DNA from: Candidatus Gastranaerophilales bacterium
GTDB lineage: Bacteria > Cyanobacteriota > Vampirovibrionia > Gastranaerophilales > Gastranaerophilaceae
Direction of reading: 5' to 3'
Assembly (NCBI GenBank): GCA_900552525.1
Contig: UNSK01000032.1
Span: 1-22,867 of the forward strand
Length of the DNA: 22,867 nt
Part shown: in pieces, positions 13,681 to 21,667 of the stretch
How positions within the stretch are numbered: the stretch's first letter is position 1
Layout of the letters: each line of letters starts with the position of its first letter
The notes under the pieces: generated by a model
The model's input: only the letters and a program-made list of their open reading frames with translations
Databases searched by the model: none
Told to the model about the DNA's origin: nothing
Program-made: the position numbers and the translations under genes

Positions 13681-16239
13681 ATGTCAATGAATGTTAATGG
13701 GAATGGATACAATCCATACCTGCAAAGAACCAGTTCTTCTTCAAAAACAACCGGAGCAAACAATGTAGATAGTACCGGAGAAACTAAAGAAGAAAAAATT
13801 AAAAAATTAACAGAGAAAATTAAGACATTAACAGATTCTATTACAAATTTAAAGGCTCAGGCTGAAAGTTATGAAATGCAAGCTGAAAATGTCAAAAACA
13901 GTGTATCTTCTATAACAGCAGCTGCTGAAAGCGTTCAAACACTTGTCAGTCAATTAGATAGTTCAATAAGTGAATTAGAAAGCCGTAAAAGTCAAGTAGA
14001 GGCAAATAAACAAACTGCACAGGAAAACGTTAATAAAGCGAAAGAAAACGTTGAACAAAAGAAAGAAGCTTTAGAAAATGCCGAAACTAATGTTACAGAA
14101 AAGCAAGCAGCATTAGAAACAGCAGAAGCCGCAGTTACAGAAAAAGAAGAAGCGGTAGAGAATGCAAAAACAGCTTTAGAAGAAAAAGAAACTGCATATC
14201 AAGAAGCTCAAGATAAACTTGCAGAATTAGATGAAAACTACAAGCAAGCAGTAGAAGCAACACGTGCAGCACAGGAGAAGGTTAACAGCGCTCAAGAAGC
14301 AGTTAACTCTGCACAGTCAGCTTTGAGTTCAGCACAGGCTACTTTAAGCAGCACCCCGTCTACAATACCTGAAACACGTACAGGAACAAGTGCAGATGGT
14401 ACAACATATACCTACACCGTTCAGGTGCCAAACCCTGCATATGCAGCAGCTCAGCAGGCAGTAAAAGAAGCCGAAGCTAACCTTGCCGAAAAAGAAAAGG
14501 AACTTCAGGCTGCACAGGAAGAATTACAAAAATGTAAAGATGCAGAACAAAAAGCACTTGATGCTGTAAATACACAGAAAGAAGAAGTTGCACAGGCAAA
14601 GCAGGCTGTTGAAGATGCTCAGCAGCAGCTTGAAGAAGCAGAACAGGCCTTAAAAACTGCAGAAGAGGAACTTGAAAAAGCTCAGCAAGAAGTCGAAAAA
14701 GCCGAACAAGAGCTTCAAAAAGCTCAGGAAGCAGTTACACAGGCAGAAGCTGATCTTGAAACTGCAAATCAACAATTAGAAGAAGCTTATGCAGCTCTGG
14801 AAGCTATAAATGAAGAGTTGAACCAGATTAATGAACAATTGGCTCAGAAACAATCTGAAAAAGCTCAATTATCTCAGCAGCTTGGAAAACTTCAAGGACA
14901 GCTCTCAGCTATAGATCAACAGGCTGCCCTTTATAAGCAGATGGCAGAAGCTTTACAGCCAACCATTGAAGCAATGGAAGCTGAGTTAGAAGCAGCCTGG
15001 GAAGAACTTAACCAGCTTAAAGGTGAAGAATTAGATGAAGAAGCTCAGGCTGAAATTGATAAAGCAAAACAAGAAGCACTTGCGGCTCAGGAAGCAGCCC
15101 GAGCAGCACAAAAAGCTGCACAAGAAGCGCTTGCGGCAAAAGCTACCAGTGAATTTCAGTTAGCAGCACAGGCTGTTGCATTACAGCGCGCATCTGCAAT
15201 ATTAAATAGATTAAAAGCAATGTACAACTATGACGGCACATCTGAAATTAACATTGATCAGGAACAATACGATGCTCTTCAGAAAAAGCTTAGAAAAGGT
15301 GAAGGTCTGACAGACTTAGAAAATCTTCAAATGGCAACATTTGAATTAATGCAGGCTACCAAACAGCTTATACAAGATGCTACTGAAAAATTCAGCAAAA
15401 CAGCCAATGTTGACACAACAAAAGTAAAACAGATGACCGATACAACAGGCCGTTTAATGTTCAAAGATGAAGACGGTAAAATTGTATACAAAACCGTTGA
15501 TGAAGAAGGCAAAACCGTTTACCAGTACGAAGATGGCAAAGAATACGAAGGAGAAGAAAAAGACCTTAAGGCTGTTATGGGTGCGCCGGTCATCGAAGAT
15601 AAGGGCGAAGTCTATACAGATGCAAACGGTAAAAAAGTATACAAAAATACCGATCAAAACGGCAATGAAGAATTCACATATGAAGACGGAAGCTTATTCA
15701 CAGGTCACTACAGTGAATTGACACAGAAGATACAAGAATACAACGGCAAAGATTCTCTTATGGAAGAAATCAACGCTAAATTTGACGAAATGGATGCAGA
15801 AATGACTGCTGCAGAAGAAGAAAGAGCAGCTGATAATGATACTGCCGTAGACGAACCTGTTACTTATCCAGAATCAAAAGCTGTTGATACCGAAAAAAGA
15901 GATGCAGAAGCTAAAGAACTTGGATTAACACCTTCTGACAGAGATGGCGCTTACCTGAAAGAAACTGCATTTGGAACCTTCTTATATGTATGGGATCCTG
16001 AAACAGAAGAATTTAAAGAATTCCCTGCTGGCGAAGAAGGCGATGAAGAATGCGACTTCACAACTTCTGGAAATGTAATTGACCGCACTAACGACAAAGC
16101 TGTCGAGGCAGATGCAAAAATTGCATTACAGGAGGCTGGCCTAAACGTCGTACCAGGAGAACCGTTCATTGCTGAAAAAGACGGAACATATTACGAATAC
16201 AACAAAGAAACCGGTAAATTCGAAGAAATGAAAGAGTAA
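13681..16239 (+). CDS. long coiled-coil protein with C-terminal repeat modules
   Basis: I do not recognise a named family. The ATG at 13681 is chosen because AGGAG (13671-13675) lies five bases upstream; an ATG 30 bases earlier has no RBS. This gives 852 residues. A Ser/Thr/Asn-rich head is followed by an Ala/Glu/Gln/Lys heptad region at about 35-510. It is broken near 220-255 by a non-helical Pro/Thr/Tyr-rich stretch (TYTYTVQVPNPAY), possibly a turn that lets the coil fold back. The C-terminal part has two copies of a beta-type unit (GKIVYKTVDEEGKTVYQYED at 599-618; GKKVYKNTDQNGNEEFTYED at 650-669), and then two related units at about 746-781 and 818-852 (GTFLYVWDPETEEFKEF; GTYYEYNKETGKFEEM). 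The protein is very acidic, lacks a signal peptide or membrane segment, and suits a filament or scaffold role. Confidence 0.8.
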   Translation: MSMNVNGNGYNPYLQRTSSSSKTTGANNVDSTGETKEEKIKKLTEKIKTLTDSITNLKAQAESYEMQAENVKNSVSSITAAAESVQTLVSQLDSSISELESRKSQVEANKQTAQENVNKAKENVEQKKEALENAETNVTEKQAALETAEAAVTEKEEAVENAKTALEEKETAYQEAQDKLAELDENYKQAVEATRAAQEKVNSAQEAVNSAQSALSSAQATLSSTPSTIPETRTGTSADGTTYTYTVQVPNPAYAAAQQAVKEAEANLAEKEKELQAAQEELQKCKDAEQKALDAVNTQKEEVAQAKQAVEDAQQQLEEAEQALKTAEEELEKAQQEVEKAEQELQKAQEAVTQAEADLETANQQLEEAYAALEAINEELNQINEQLAQKQSEKAQLSQQLGKLQGQLSAIDQQAALYKQMAEALQPTIEAMEAELEAAWEELNQLKGEELDEEAQAEIDKAKQEALAAQEAARAAQKAAQEALAAKATSEFQLAAQAVALQRASAILNRLKAMYNYDGTSEINIDQEQYDALQKKLRKGEGLTDLENLQMATFELMQATKQLIQDATEKFSKTANVDTTKVKQMTDTTGRLMFKDEDGKIVYKTVDEEGKTVYQYEDGKEYEGEEKDLKAVMGAPVIEDKGEVYTDANGKKVYKNTDQNGNEEFTYEDGSLFTGHYSELTQKIQEYNGKDSLMEEINAKFDEMDAEMTAAEEERAADNDTAVDEPVTYPESKAVDTEKRDAEAKELGLTPSDRDGAYLKETAFGTFLYVWDPETEEFKEFPAGEEGDEECDFTTSGNVIDRTNDKAVEADAKIALQEAGLNVVPGEPFIAEKDGTYYEYNKETGKFEEMKE

Positions 16240-16245
16240 AAACAA

Positions 16246-16274
16246 ACCGGCGGCGATTTAAAATCGTCGCCGGT
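16246..16274. terminator. bidirectional intrinsic terminator
   Basis: The stem ACCGGCGGCGATT pairs with AATCGTCGCCGGT apart from one G:T position at 16253/16267, and is followed by TTTTATTATT on the + strand. An A-rich stretch (16238-16246) precedes it, so it can also act on the - strand. It lies between the coiled-coil gene (+) and the convergent ankyrin-like gene (-). Confidence 0.9.
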
Positions 16275-16284
16275 TTTATTATTC

Positions 16285-17850
16285 TTATTTCTGATATCTC
16301 AGATAATTTGCTATTTGCGGATGAAGCTCATTTATTTCTAAAAGACTTATTGATTCTTTCACCGATAAATCAGAATCTACTGCCAACTCGGTTATTTTTT
16401 CTTCTAAAGCATTTTTTATCTCTTTTGAATGCCCCATTTCTTTATGATAGGTATAGGCTGTATCTCCATTTGCATTACACAGCATTAATATATCTGCAAG
16501 TTCATCCGGATTATTCTTCAATACTTCAAACGCCTTTTCTAAAACTTTTATTTCAGATGTATCAAACAGAATTCCTGCACCAAAATCATCTCTGTTAACA
16601 AGCATTTTTGCAACAAGTTCAGGGTTTTCTTTAAAATAATCCATCGCAATAATAGCAGCTTCATCTGTAATAGTGGCAGGAATATTTCCTCTTATGTCTT
16701 TGGTTAACATGATTTCTTCTACATCATCACCGGATAAGCAGTGTGTAAGTGTATCAAGGCTGGTTCTAAAGTCATCTTTCACTCTGCTCGCATTAGCAGC
16801 ATGATGCATTAATCCCTGCATCTCGCTATCAGTTCGTTCATAAAGCTCTTTAACTTCATTCGGCTGCATGTAGTGTAGCATTATATCAATGTGCTGCGAT
16901 TTTGGGCGGGAAAGATCAATTGCAGATATCATTTCACCTGCAAATCTCTTATTAACACTTCTCCAGTTTCTACATATATCTTGAATAGCATCAACCTCTT
17001 CTCTAGAAAATGCGGAATTCAAAAGTATCTGCAACTCATCAGAATCTGCCTTGTTTAGATAATCAGCGTCCAGTTTTTCAAAATCAAAGTTTTTTTCATC
17101 TGGAGTAAAGAATTTTGCAGCTTCAGCTATTGGCAATCCAAGATAAGTAGCATCAGATGTTTCCACATTAACTTTATCGCCTTTGCTTTCCAGGATTTGA
17201 TTATACAAAGCTTCTTTAACTTTAATATTATTAGAATTTGAAGATGATGGTTTTTCTGCTCTTGCTTTCATAAATTTAATAAGATTTTTATTGAGTTTAT
17301 TTTTTTCTAAAAGCTCAATAGATTTGTCAATAGGAATATCACCAAAAGCAGCAGTTCTAGTAAGTTTATTCTGCATTTCATGTTTCATGTCTTTATCATT
17401 ATTTGCTAAATATGCAGTTCTTCCTTGATTATCAGTTTTCAAAAAAGTTTCTGCAATATGTTCGCAAGTACATGTATCGAAAAATCTTTTCAATGGTTCA
17501 AGGTTTCCTTCTACATGAAAAATAGTTTTTCCGTTTTTATCTTGAGCACTTGTTGTTTCAATAAAACTCAAATCGTCCATTTTTAATAATTCTTCTTTGG
17601 AAGGAAGTCTTTCTGCTCTTGCAATAGCAGATAGTTCCTTTTCATCAGCTTCCTTATCAGCATCCGCCGCATATAATTTTGCAGCGGCCATGGCCGGAAC
17701 AGTATAAACCAATCCCCTCGCCGACTTAATCTCCAGATTTGTTAATGGTTCTAGCTTGTTAAGCATTTGTTTTACAAGAGGTTTTGGTACTCTTGCCTGA
17801 AAATTCGGTCTTGACTGAGGTTTAGCGCTTGTGATTGGTAATATGTGCAT
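16285..17850 (-). CDS. ankyrin-like repeat protein, function unknown
   Basis: This 521-residue protein is not one I recognise. It is soluble, mostly helical, and has no signal peptide or clear membrane segment. Short units of the ankyrin type (Asp/Asn-x-x-Gly-x-Thr) recur: DKNGKTIFH (104-112), DNQGRTAYL (140-148), DIRGNIPAT, DDFGAGILF and NANGDTAYT (about 459-467). A larger duplication is visible: the segment at about 136-195, ending KSIELLEKNKLNKNLIKFM, matches the C-terminal 67 residues, ending ESISLLEINELHPQIANYL. The N-terminus carries NFQAR at residues 16-20, which resembles motifs on two other proteins in this window. The ATG has AAGGAG eight bases upstream. It lies 48 bases after mtnA on the same strand and may be co-transcribed with it. 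A protein-binding role is likely for this fold. Confidence 0.78.
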   Translation of the reverse strand: MHILPITSAKPQSRPNFQARVPKPLVKQMLNKLEPLTNLEIKSARGLVYTVPAMAAAKLYAADADKEADEKELSAIARAERLPSKEELLKMDDLSFIETTSAQDKNGKTIFHVEGNLEPLKRFFDTCTCEHIAETFLKTDNQGRTAYLANNDKDMKHEMQNKLTRTAAFGDIPIDKSIELLEKNKLNKNLIKFMKARAEKPSSSNSNNIKVKEALYNQILESKGDKVNVETSDATYLGLPIAEAAKFFTPDEKNFDFEKLDADYLNKADSDELQILLNSAFSREEVDAIQDICRNWRSVNKRFAGEMISAIDLSRPKSQHIDIMLHYMQPNEVKELYERTDSEMQGLMHHAANASRVKDDFRTSLDTLTHCLSGDDVEEIMLTKDIRGNIPATITDEAAIIAMDYFKENPELVAKMLVNRDDFGAGILFDTSEIKVLEKAFEVLKNNPDELADILMLCNANGDTAYTYHKEMGHSKEIKNALEEKITELAVDSDLSVKESISLLEINELHPQIANYLRYQK

Positions 17851-17898
17851 AATTAATTCTCCTTTTCAGTATTATAAAAACCATAAAAAATAAATTTG

Positions 17899-18954
17899 TT
17901 ATGCCAGAAAGGCTTCTGCAATCGATTTTTTATAATCCGGTCTTAGAATTCCCTTTTCTGTTATAATACCGGATATTAATTCATGCGGAGTCACATCAAA
18001 CCCAGGATTTATAATATTTACTCCTTCTGCACATATTCTTTTGCCGTTAATATGCGTAACTTCTTCATGCGAACGTTCTTCAATAGGGATTTCCGCTCCA
18101 GTAGCAATTGATATATCAATTGTAGATAAAGGAGCTGCTATATAGAATGGAATATTATGGTATTTTGCAGCAATTGCGACGGTGTAAGTTCCGATTTTGT
18201 TTGCAGTATCACCGTTTGCTGCAATTCTATCTGCGCCGACTACTACCATATCAATCATACCTTTTTTCATAAAATATGAACACATTCCATCAGTAATAAG
18301 AGTTACAGGAATACCGTCCATTGCAAGCTCAAAGGTTGTAATCCTTGCTCCCTGCTGACGCGGTCTTGTTTCATCAGCAAAAACCTGAATTGTATTGTCT
18401 TTTGCAAAAGCAGAACGAACAACCCCGAGAGCAGTGCCATAACCTACTGTTGCCAGAGCACCTGCATTACAGTGGGTTAAAATAGTTGCCCCCTTAGGAA
18501 CAACCTCAGCCCCGAAATCGCCAATTTTTTTATTAATCTCTATATCTTCATTTTCAAGCTTTATACCGTTTACCTTGAGCTCTTCAATAATACCTTTAAT
18601 ATCAGATTTAGAATTTCTAATCACTTCGATTTGTTTTTCACAAGCCCACATAAGATTTACAGCTGTTGGGCGTGATGTTTTCATATATTCCGCTTTTTCT
18701 ATAAGCTTCTTTACAAACTCTTCTCTTGAAAGATTTTCTTTTGCAAGAGATTGAGCGTATAAAATTACCCCGTGAGCCCCTGCAATACCGATAGCCGGAG
18801 CACCTCTTACAATCATATTTCTAATAGCATCAAACATCTCATGGCCTGATGTAATATTCACAAACTTGTATTCATAAGGAATGACTGTCTGATCAACCAT
18901 TTTTGAATATGTATCCACCCATTCAATTGTCTTTATCTTCGATTTAAATTCCAT
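17899..18954 (-). CDS. mtnA: methylthioribose-1-phosphate isomerase family protein
   Basis: MtnA converts 5-methylthioribose-1-phosphate to the ribulose form in methionine salvage, and related enzymes do the same for 5-deoxyribose-1-phosphate. It belongs to the eIF2B-alpha-like isomerase family. Conserved motifs are IVRGAPAIGIAGA, THCNAGALAT with catalytic Cys162, the DETRPRQQGARIT stretch, and GADRIAANGDTANKIGTY with catalytic Asp242. The ATG at 18954 is chosen because AAGGAG (18963-18968) lies eight bases before it; an upstream in-frame start would contain this RBS within the gene. The length is then 351 residues, which is typical. No other methionine-salvage genes are in the window, so whether it serves that pathway or deoxyribose disposal is open. 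Confidence 0.94.
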   Translation of the reverse strand: MEFKSKIKTIEWVDTYSKMVDQTVIPYEYKFVNITSGHEMFDAIRNMIVRGAPAIGIAGAHGVILYAQSLAKENLSREEFVKKLIEKAEYMKTSRPTAVNLMWACEKQIEVIRNSKSDIKGIIEELKVNGIKLENEDIEINKKIGDFGAEVVPKGATILTHCNAGALATVGYGTALGVVRSAFAKDNTIQVFADETRPRQQGARITTFELAMDGIPVTLITDGMCSYFMKKGMIDMVVVGADRIAANGDTANKIGTYTVAIAAKYHNIPFYIAAPLSTIDISIATGAEIPIEERSHEEVTHINGKRICAEGVNIINPGFDVTPHELISGIITEKGILRPDYKKSIAEAFLA

Positions 18955-19012
18955 TTTCTTATCTCCTTTATACAAATAAACTTAACATAAAAGCTCATTA
19001 AGTATTGTAAAT

Positions 19013-19042
19013 TCTAAAAATTTAGCAAATTTTATTTTTAGA
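19013..19042. repeat. AT-rich inverted repeat between divergent genes
   Basis: TCTAAAAAT (19013-19021) and ATTTTTAGA (19034-19042) form a perfect 9-bp inverted repeat with a 12-base spacer. They lie in the 117-base gap between mtnA (-) and the 172-residue gene (+), about 30 bases before the latter's ATG. It could be a regulator site, but such AT-rich repeats arise easily by chance. I could not identify promoters with confidence in this gap. Confidence 0.25.
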
Positions 19043-19071
19043 AGTTTTATTAACATAGAAAGGAAAAGATT

Positions 19072-19590
19072 ATGATAACAAACTACAGCTATCCCAGCTT
19101 CAAATCCAAACTACCTCCTGCCCTGCCAAAATCAAAAAATACTACTTTTGATTTCTGGCCTGAGTTTAAAAACTTATGCAAAAAAGAAGGCAAAGAAAAA
19201 GAGCTACATAAACTTTTGGACAGGCTTGAAAGAAATGGGGACAATAACATTTTGGCTCTTGATTACAAACCAAAAAATAAATACGACATAACTAATTATT
19301 ATTTTCTTCTATACAAAGACACCGAAAATTTAATGATAGACAGAAATTCAAAAGACCAAGGACAACGACTTTTTAGTTCAAGACCTATTGCAGGCCATGA
19401 ATGGATTCAAAATGAGAAAGGAACCATTCATGATATGCAACAGAGAACAGATTTTAGATCTTTAACTGACGCATTATTAGACACACTGGATAGAATTCTA
19501 ACAAAAGGGTCAAAAGAAAATAAAAACATATTTATTGAAAATCAACATAAGATAAAACTAGATAAAGGTACAATAAAATCTCTTGAATAA
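19072..19590 (+). CDS. small lineage-specific protein with N-terminal PSFKSK motif
   Basis: I do not recognise this 172-residue protein. It is hydrophilic and lysine-rich with no signal peptide or membrane segment. It opens with YPSFKSK (residues 7-13), followed by a proline-rich linker (LPPALPKSK). A mixed helical and beta region follows (EKELHKLLDRLERNGDNNIL, then YYFLLYKD), with a probable amphipathic helix near residues 125-142 (SLTDALLDTLDRIL). The ATG is preceded by AAAGGA at about seven bases. It stands alone between a divergent gene and a strong terminator, so it is probably transcribed on its own. The opening motif is the only link to neighbours. No function can be given. Confidence 0.72.
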   Translation: MITNYSYPSFKSKLPPALPKSKNTTFDFWPEFKNLCKKEGKEKELHKLLDRLERNGDNNILALDYKPKNKYDITNYYFLLYKDTENLMIDRNSKDQGQRLFSSRPIAGHEWIQNEKGTIHDMQQRTDFRSLTDALLDTLDRILTKGSKENKNIFIENQHKIKLDKGTIKSLE

Positions 19591-19620
19591 ACAAGACCGG
19601 CTTATAAGCCGGTCTTGTTT
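19589..19620. terminator. bidirectional intrinsic terminator
   Basis: This is a perfect 32-base palindrome (AAACAAGACCGGCTTA and its complement). The + strand continues with TTTTATAAAAC, and the - strand likewise has a T-run. It ends the 172-residue gene (+), whose stop codon overlaps its left edge, and the leuC cluster (-), whose last small gene has its stop codon at 19620-19622. Confidence 0.93.
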
Positions 19621-19790
19621 TATAAAACACTGAATATGTCGTTTACAATAATCAGAAATTGAACAATTAGAGCCATTTCTATAATTTCATTAAAACGTTT
19701 TAATTTACCCTGAGTATCATTTTTCTGCATCAACTTAACAATAATAGTTGTAATAAACAATAATACAAATAAAATAATTGAAATTATCAT
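19620..19790 (-). CDS. 56-residue two-helix membrane protein
   Basis: This short frame starts with ATG at 19790-19788 and ends with TAA at 19622-19620. A good RBS (AAAGGA, 19804-19799) lies eight bases upstream. The product starts MIISIILFVLLFITTIIVKL, a clear membrane helix, then has a charged loop (MQKNDTQGKLKRFNEIIE) and a second hydrophobic helix (MALIVQFLIIVNDIFSVL). It begins 18 bases after the stop codon of the 161-residue membrane protein on the same strand and ends exactly at the shared terminator, so it is the third gene of the leuC cluster. The RBS, the hydrophobic design and the fit to the terminator support a real gene. The function is unknown. Confidence 0.68.
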   Translation of the reverse strand: MIISIILFVLLFITTIIVKLMQKNDTQGKLKRFNEIIEMALIVQFLIIVNDIFSVL

Positions 19791-19808
19791 AATACCAATC
19801 CTTTCTTT

Positions 19809-20294
19809 TTACCTTATCTCAAAATCTACACTTGAATTCTGGTTATTTTCTTTTTTAACACCGGTTATAAGTTCGTAAACATATGCAGTCACCAGTCCTG
19901 AAAATGCATTAAACAAGGCACTTATACCACCCATAAATATTATCAGAAAAATCATTACAATAAATGAACCGAAACTACCGAGAAAAAATCTCATAAAGCC
20001 TTGTGTATAAGAAGGAATAAGCCATCCAAGAAGCATACTTATAGGAGTAAAAACTACAGCAAAAGCCAGAAAAGAAACAAATCCTATAACAGCTCCGAAT
20101 ATACAGCCTTCTCTTACACTTATAATACCAATTAGTTCATTTTGTTTTAAATAAGCCAATACAAATGCAGAGAGGCATAAAATCAATAGCATAAAGCTAA
20201 TAAAACTCACATATGGAATTATTGTAATAAATCCCAGTATAGCACCTGCAAATGCACTGAGTATTGATAATTGTTTTAGTAGTAATAAATTCAT
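19809..20294 (-). CDS. four-helix membrane protein, function unknown
   Basis: The product has about 161 residues. It shows four hydrophobic stretches at roughly residues 5-25, 30-48, 60-85 and 105-135, with Gly/Ala-rich packing positions, and a short polar C-terminus (ITGVKKENNQNSSVDFEIR) likely in the cytoplasm. I chose the ATG at 20294 because AGAGG (20300-20304) lies five bases before it; an in-frame GTG two codons earlier overlaps that RBS. The RBS also abuts the leuC stop codon, so the two genes are closely linked and probably coupled. The family is not recognised, and nothing in the sequence ties it to leucine synthesis. Confidence 0.8.
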   Translation of the reverse strand: MNLLLLKQLSILSAFAGAILGFITIIPYVSFISFMLLILCLSAFVLAYLKQNELIGIISVREGCIFGAVIGFVSFLAFAVVFTPISMLLGWLIPSYTQGFMRFFLGSFGSFIVMIFLIIFMGGISALFNAFSGLVTAYVYELITGVKKENNQNSSVDFEIR

Positions 20295-20304
20295 AAACAC
20301 CTCT

Positions 20305-21546
20305 TTATTCTGCAGAAATGTATCCTCTCAAAGCAGTGTAAGCTGCAACATACGGAGAGGCCAGATAAATAAATCCCTTAGTATTTCCCATTCTGCCCTG
20401 AAAATTTCTATTCTGAGTTGCAAGACAAACCTCACCATCGCCTAAGATTCCGGCATGAACACCTACACAGGGTCCGCAGCCCGGAGCCATAATTGCAGCA
20501 TTTGCCTCCACAAAAATATCAATCAATCCTTCTTTTAAAGCCTGCTTAAATACATCTTTAGAAGCAGGACAAATCAACATTCTTACATCAGGATGAACAG
20601 TTTTGCCTTTTAGAATATCAGCAACAACTCTCAAATCTTCTATTCTGCCGTTTGTACAGGTTCCAACATAAACCTGATTAACTTTAACATCCTTGAGTTC
20701 TTCCACTCTTTTGGTATTGTCGACAGTATGAGGACAAGAAACCGTATGAGGCACATCCTCCGCATTAATTTCAATAATTCTTTCGTAATTAGCATCTATA
20801 TCCGGCAGAATTTGTCTGAATTTTTCCACTCTGCCTCTTTGGGCAAGAAATTCCTTAGTCTTGTCATCTGCCACAGACTTGCCGCATTTAGCACCGGCTT
20901 CTACAGCCATATTGGCGAGAGTAAATCGTTCAGACATCGTCATATTTTCTATTGTTTCGCCGCAAAACTCAAGAGCTTTGTAAGTTGCCCCATCTGCTCC
21001 AATCATACCGATTAAATGTAGCATTAAATCTTTTGAACAAACACCTTTTCTAAATTTCCCACTAACAACGATTTTAAATGTAGCAGGAACTTTAAGCCAG
21101 GTTTTGCCGAGCGCCATAGCAACAGCAACATCAGTAGACCCCATGCCGGTAGCAAAAGCACCCAGTGCACCTGATGTACACGTGTGAGAATCAGCCCCTA
21201 CAAGAACTTCACCCGGATTAACAAAGGTTTCAATTAATCTCTGATGGCATACGCCGGCACCAACATCAGAAAGAACAGCACCGTATTCTTTGTGAAACTC
21301 TCTCAAAACCATATGAGTATTAGAAAGTTCTTTTCTTGGACTAGGGGCCGCATGGTCAATAAATAAAACAGTTCTTTCTGGATTATTAAGTTTAGTTTTG
21401 CCCAGCTTCTTGAATTCCTGCACAGTTAAAGGCCCTGTACCATCTTGAACTGCTGTAACATCAACTTTTGAGATAACTAATTCTCCAGCATGAACTTCTT
21501 TGCCGGCATGTTCTGAAATTATTTTTTCTACTAATGTTAATCCCAT
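20305..21546 (-). CDS. leuC: 3-isopropylmalate dehydratase large subunit (LeuC/aconitase family)
   Basis: This is the [4Fe-4S]-containing large subunit that, with LeuD, isomerises 2-isopropylmalate to 3-isopropylmalate in leucine synthesis. Three cluster cysteines are seen: Cys297 (GTCTNGR) and Cys357/Cys360 (APGCGPC). Substrate motifs include IDHAAPS, VGADSHTCTSGALGAFATGMGSTD (residues 117-140) and NRNFQGRMG. At 413 residues it belongs to the shorter LeuC/homoaconitase-type subgroup (about 420 residues), not the 466-residue E. coli type. I start it at the ATG at 21546, which a GAGGGG RBS precedes; the frame extends 17 codons further upstream without an RBS. The small subunit leuD is not adjacent, which is unusual, and must lie elsewhere if this is a working LeuC. 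Homoaconitase activity cannot be excluded. Confidence 0.92.
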   Translation of the reverse strand: MGLTLVEKIISEHAGKEVHAGELVISKVDVTAVQDGTGPLTVQEFKKLGKTKLNNPERTVLFIDHAAPSPRKELSNTHMVLREFHKEYGAVLSDVGAGVCHQRLIETFVNPGEVLVGADSHTCTSGALGAFATGMGSTDVAVAMALGKTWLKVPATFKIVVSGKFRKGVCSKDLMLHLIGMIGADGATYKALEFCGETIENMTMSERFTLANMAVEAGAKCGKSVADDKTKEFLAQRGRVEKFRQILPDIDANYERIIEINAEDVPHTVSCPHTVDNTKRVEELKDVKVNQVYVGTCTNGRIEDLRVVADILKGKTVHPDVRMLICPASKDVFKQALKEGLIDIFVEANAAIMAPGCGPCVGVHAGILGDGEVCLATQNRNFQGRMGNTKGFIYLASPYVAAYTALRGYISAE

Positions 21547-21667
21547 TTTATGTCCCCTCAATCTTTCCCCTGCAACTTTATATATAAATTTTAACACAAT
21601 AATTGATTTTTGTTATATTATAAGAATATAAAATTGTTTTTTATATAGGGATGAGAGGAGTTTAAGC

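Noticed and set aside
14020..15130. Apparent long DNA repeat rich in GAAGCA/GCAGAA words
   Set aside because: The similarity comes from Ala/Glu/Gln/Lys heptad codons of the coiled coil. No exact long unit recurs at fixed spacing in the DNA.
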